Assembly: GCA_934182605.1 (NCBI GenBank)
Contig: CAKPRQ010000005.1
Coordinates: forward strand, 1-64,000
Length of the DNA: 64,000 nucleotides
Direction of reading: 5' to 3'
Source of the DNA: an uncultured Clostridia bacterium
GTDB taxonomy: Bacteria; Bacillota; Clostridia; TANB77; CAG-508
In this document: piece by piece, positions 61,038 through 64,000 of the stretch
Layout of the letters: every line of letters begins with the position of its first letter
How positions within the stretch are numbered: position 1 is the stretch's first letter
Notes under the pieces: generated by a model
Told to the model about the DNA's origin: nothing
Databases searched by the model: none
The model's input: the letters and a program-made list of their open reading frames with translations, nothing else
Program-made: the position numbers and the translations under genes

Positions 61038-62945
61038 TTATTGCTCCTTAATTATTGTAAGATTTCCATTTCCTTTTGGAATTAATCCAATTTGTTTCAT
61101 TTCTTTTAATACATCTAGCCATTCACTTTCTTTAAATCTTTTTTTTGTATCATTCCAATTTTCTCTTACATCTTTGACTATTTTTATATCTGAAATTTCT
61201 TCTTCTCTTATAATAAAGTCATTCCATGACGCATATAAAGTTGCAACCATTTCTGCTTTATCCATAGAATAATCTTTTATAATTTTTATTATTCTTTCTA
61301 TCTTTTTATCATAATCTGAATAATATTTTTCATAATATTTGTTATAGTTACTAAAACTTGGTAAAATTTTATAGTCTATTGGATTCTTTTTATTATTTAT
61401 TTTAACCCATCTGTTTTTCTTACTTATAACTGATTCACATTTATAAATAGCTTCAGATAATGGTCCTGCCTTTTCTCTTACATAATTATTTTCAAAATTA
61501 AATCCAATATCTTTTTCAATTAAATATAATATTTTTTCAGCCTTAACTCTTCCTAAATTATACTTATTCAACTTTTCAATAATTTTACATAGTAATATTG
61601 CTTGTGCAAAAATATTGTCTTTGCACTTTATTTTTATTCCTATAGAATCATTTTTTATTAATTCATTTTTTGCTTTGACTTCTTTTTTGCCTGTAACATA
61701 TTCATATATAAGCGATTGTTTATATTTTTCTAATTCTTCTATTATTCTTTCTTTATTTGATATTAAATTATCAATTTCATTACATTTTTTATCTAAATAT
61801 TCAATTATTTTTTCTTGTTCATCTTCATTTTTATTATAAACAATTTTCATATTTGCGAAATTATCATAAGTTAATTGATTAATTGTTGATGTAAGAAAAG
61901 TTCCTAAATAATATTTAAAAATTTCTGAATCCAAAATATATTTTAAATATCTAGCATTACTCTTACATCTATAAATCATCATAAATGCTCCAAAAGTAGC
62001 TATCATTCCATTAGATATTAATGCATTTTTTCCAATTAATTTTCTACTGCCATTTCTTGAACATATTAATATATCATTTTCTTTAACTAATAATTCTTCT
62101 TTTATCTCTTTTTTTACATAAACATTATCTTTAAAGTCTAACTTTCCTTCTTGAATATTAGATGACCTTAAAACTAAAATTCCATCATTTTCATCACATA
62201 AATCTTCTGGGCTGTATGTTAAACCATTTCTTGCATTTCCTAAATTTTTAATTTTTATAATAAAATATTCTTTTGGAATTTTACCAATCCAATCTATACC
62301 ACTATCTTTCATTTCAACATTTTTGTCTAATCCTTTAGTAACCGCTTTTGTTATTATTGATTGTTTATATTTCTTATAATCTTCAATAGTTTCTCTTGTT
62401 TTTTCAATTACATTATCTATTTCAACAACTTTCTTATCAAGATAATCAGCAATTTTTTGTTGCTCATCTATTGGTGGTAATAGAATTTCTATTGGTCCAA
62501 AATCTTCTGTATTTACCACATATCTTAATGATTTTGAATAAGCCTTATATTTTCTACCATCAAAACAACATTCAAACCAATATTTAGCGTAATCCTTATC
62601 GATATTTTTATTACAATTATATACTTTATATGCAGGAGATATCATTCCATTATAAGAGGACAATCCCGAAAAAACAGCAGATACGTCAAGATCAAATAAA
62701 CACATAACTAACTGTCCAATTTTAACACTTTGATAAGTTTCAAAACTTTCGGGAACCTTTCCTCCAGTTGAACTTTCATCTTTCTTTATAATTCCCTTTT
62801 TTGTTAAAGATAATAAATCGTAATTTATCATTTTATCTCCAACAATATTTTTTTCTAAGGAAAAACAATGTTTATTTTTATCAACTTTCCATGTGTTTGG
62901 AATCATCCCCACCCAAGGAATACCACTTTCTTTCATTTCTAACAT
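61038..62945 (-). CDS. hsdS: type I restriction enzyme S subunit with an extra C-terminal domain
   Basis: About 635 residues, longer than the usual 400-450. Two target-recognition domains are clear, each beginning ESGIPWVGMIPNTWK and DSGIDWIGKIPKEY and each ending in a long helix (EQQKIADYLDKKVVEIDNVI; EQEKIIEYLDKKCNEIDNLI). After about residue 410 comes a further domain of about 200 residues with LGRVKAEKILYLIEKDIGFN and REKAGPLSEAIYKCE, resembling the SocA/Panacea-like helical domain attached to some type I subunits. ATG 62945 has GAGGAGG nine bases upstream; the TTG at 62963 overlaps hsdM. It follows hsdM by one base. Confidence 0.9.
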   Translation of the reverse strand: MLEMKESGIPWVGMIPNTWKVDKNKHCFSLEKNIVGDKMINYDLLSLTKKGIIKKDESSTGGKVPESFETYQSVKIGQLVMCLFDLDVSAVFSGLSSYNGMISPAYKVYNCNKNIDKDYAKYWFECCFDGRKYKAYSKSLRYVVNTEDFGPIEILLPPIDEQQKIADYLDKKVVEIDNVIEKTRETIEDYKKYKQSIITKAVTKGLDKNVEMKDSGIDWIGKIPKEYFIIKIKNLGNARNGLTYSPEDLCDENDGILVLRSSNIQEGKLDFKDNVYVKKEIKEELLVKENDILICSRNGSRKLIGKNALISNGMIATFGAFMMIYRCKSNARYLKYILDSEIFKYYLGTFLTSTINQLTYDNFANMKIVYNKNEDEQEKIIEYLDKKCNEIDNLISNKERIIEELEKYKQSLIYEYVTGKKEVKAKNELIKNDSIGIKIKCKDNIFAQAILLCKIIEKLNKYNLGRVKAEKILYLIEKDIGFNFENNYVREKAGPLSEAIYKCESVISKKNRWVKINNKKNPIDYKILPSFSNYNKYYEKYYSDYDKKIERIIKIIKDYSMDKAEMVATLYASWNDFIIREEEISDIKIVKDVRENWNDTKKRFKESEWLDVLKEMKQIGLIPKGNGNLTIIKEQ

Positions 62946-62946
62946 T

Positions 62947-64000
62947 TTATTTATCCTCCTCAAATAATATTTTTAGAGAATTCATAATATCACTCTCATT
63001 TTTTCTAATTCTTGCTAGTATATCATCAGAATTTTCAGGTGTTACATATTTATAAAAATATCTAGTGAATGGTATTTCGTATCCTATTTGTGTTTTCTTC
63101 TTATCTATCCATGCCTGTTTATTATATGGTTGAACTTCTCTTTCAAAGTATTCTTCTATATCATCTTTTAAAGGTACATTTTCATAATCTCTTTTATTAG
63201 AATCAGCTTTAATGTTACCTTTTTTATCTTTTATAATTTCTTGTTTTTCATCTACTGCTGGTGATTCAATAGTTATTCTATAAAATCCAAAGTCACTATT
63301 ATCAAATATTTTACTTTCAACTGTTTTATCATTTTCACTGTATTCTTTATTTGTAAATTCAGAATAAGCTTTTAATATTAACTTTCTTGATTCTTCATCT
63401 AAATCTTTTCTTTTATTTCCTATATTTTTTTTTCTATTTATGTAACAATTTGAAGCATCAATTAATTGAACCTTTCCTTCTCTTATAGTGCCTTCTTTTC
63501 CTTTGTTAATCAACCAAATATATGTTGAAATACCTGTATTGTAAAATAAATCTGTAGGCAATTGAATAATTGCTTCTAGCCAATCATTTTCTATAATATA
63601 TCTTCTTATTTCAGATTCTCCTGAACCTGCAGCACCTGAAAATAATGGTGAACCATTTTGTATAATTGCCATTTTCCCATCATCTTTTAATTTTGCAATA
63701 CCATTTAAAGTAAATAACATTTGACCATCTGAAATTTTAGGTGTGCCTACTGGAAATCTTCCATGTTCACCTTTTGAAACTTCATTTTCAATTGCTTTCT
63801 TCTGCTTCTTCCAATCTATACCAAATGGAGGATTTGAAATTATATAATCAAAAGTATATCCTTTAAATTTATCATCATCTAGTGTGTCTCCTTGTTTAAA
63901 ATTATCTGCCTCTCCTCCTTTAATGAGCATATCTGCCTTAGCTATTGCATAAGTCTCCGGATTTAACTCTTGCCCATAGCAATCTACTTTAACATTTTTA
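62947..64000 (-). CDS. hsdM: type I restriction enzyme M subunit, N-terminus beyond the window
   Basis: An N6-adenine methyltransferase. The open frame continues without a stop to the right edge, so the ATG at 63930 is internal: upstream residues read NVKVDCYGQELNPETYAIAK, the usual continuation after the SAM-binding motif. Catalytic motif IV is FDYIISNPPFGIDW. Next come ISDGQMLFTLNGIAKLKDDG, IIQNGSPLFSGAAGSGESEI and the C-terminal ERE-type helical part that binds HsdS. About 350 residues are visible. Works with the downstream hsdS and hsdR. Confidence 0.95.
   Translation of the reverse strand, partial: KNVKVDCYGQELNPETYAIAKADMLIKGGEADNFKQGDTLDDDKFKGYTFDYIISNPPFGIDWKKQKKAIENEVSKGEHGRFPVGTPKISDGQMLFTLNGIAKLKDDGKMAIIQNGSPLFSGAAGSGESEIRRYIIENDWLEAIIQLPTDLFYNTGISTYIWLINKGKEGTIREGKVQLIDASNCYINRKKNIGNKRKDLDEESRKLILKAYSEFTNKEYSENDKTVESKIFDNSDFGFYRITIESPAVDEKQEIIKDKKGNIKADSNKRDYENVPLKDDIEEYFEREVQPYNKQAWIDKKKTQIGYEIPFTRYFYKYVTPENSDDILARIRKNESDIMNSLKILFEEDK

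Overview
The window looks like chromosome from an uncultured, spore-forming, low-GC Clostridia-type Firmicute. Coding DNA is strongly A/T-biased, with TTG and GTG starts and strong AGGAGG-type ribosome sites. There are sporulation-type envelope genes (a SpoVE/FtsW flippase, a SpoVD-like penicillin-binding protein with one PASTA domain, PdaA-like and YtvI-like proteins). MurE carries the DNPR motif of meso-diaminopimelate ligases. No ribosomal RNA is present and the genus cannot be fixed from this window.

Layout. 1-9 kb: a PdaA-like deacetylase, an orphan AgrC/GHKL-type sensor kinase, a tRNA-Val/Asp/Phe cluster with its own promoter, an HD protein, an unidentified strongly folded element (4441-4514), a YcgQ-like protein, a YtvI-like permease, a CBS protein and murD. 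9-10.5 kb: three tandem VirB2/TrbC-like pilin paralogues with no other secretion genes. 10.5-24.3 kb: a minus-strand run of trmFO, topA, murG, spoVE, mraY, murE, a soluble FtsH-like protein, a ROK kinase and spoVD. 24.4-32.1 kb: rpoC and rpoB, read from a consensus promoter with a leader of about 400 nt. 32.2-38.7 kb: a GC-rich Pro/His/Arg lipoprotein, an FtsX-type ABC exporter pair, a sigma-factor fragment, a second gene remnant, a DUF6512-like protein, a NUDIX gene and a broken NUDIX copy.

38.7-64 kb is accessory. A Wadjet-type anti-plasmid system (JetABCD families TIGR02677, 02678, 02680, 02679) is followed by a closely spaced ASCH gene. At about 48.15 kb there is a fragment matching the anticodon arm of initiator tRNA-fMet, which I read as one end of an integrated element. 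To its right lie a three-gene minus-strand set (metallophosphoesterase, unknown protein, TPR-HEPN protein), a mobile-element replication gene broken by an in-frame TAA, two excisionase-like HTH proteins, a divergent control region, a DUF6076-like protein with a tyrosine integrase, and a type I restriction-modification locus (hsdM, hsdS, hsdR) that runs off the window.

Across the core region and once beside the island there is a dispersed palindromic repeat of about 150 bp: two full copies in opposite orientation, one half copy, one short internally deleted form and one decayed copy. It behaves like a non-autonomous miniature transposable element. The most promising candidates for something undescribed are the TPR-HEPN / phosphoesterase / unknown triad, the membrane-free FtsH-like protein with an altered Walker B, the isolated pilin triplet, the ASCH gene attached to Wadjet, and the folded element at 4441-4514.
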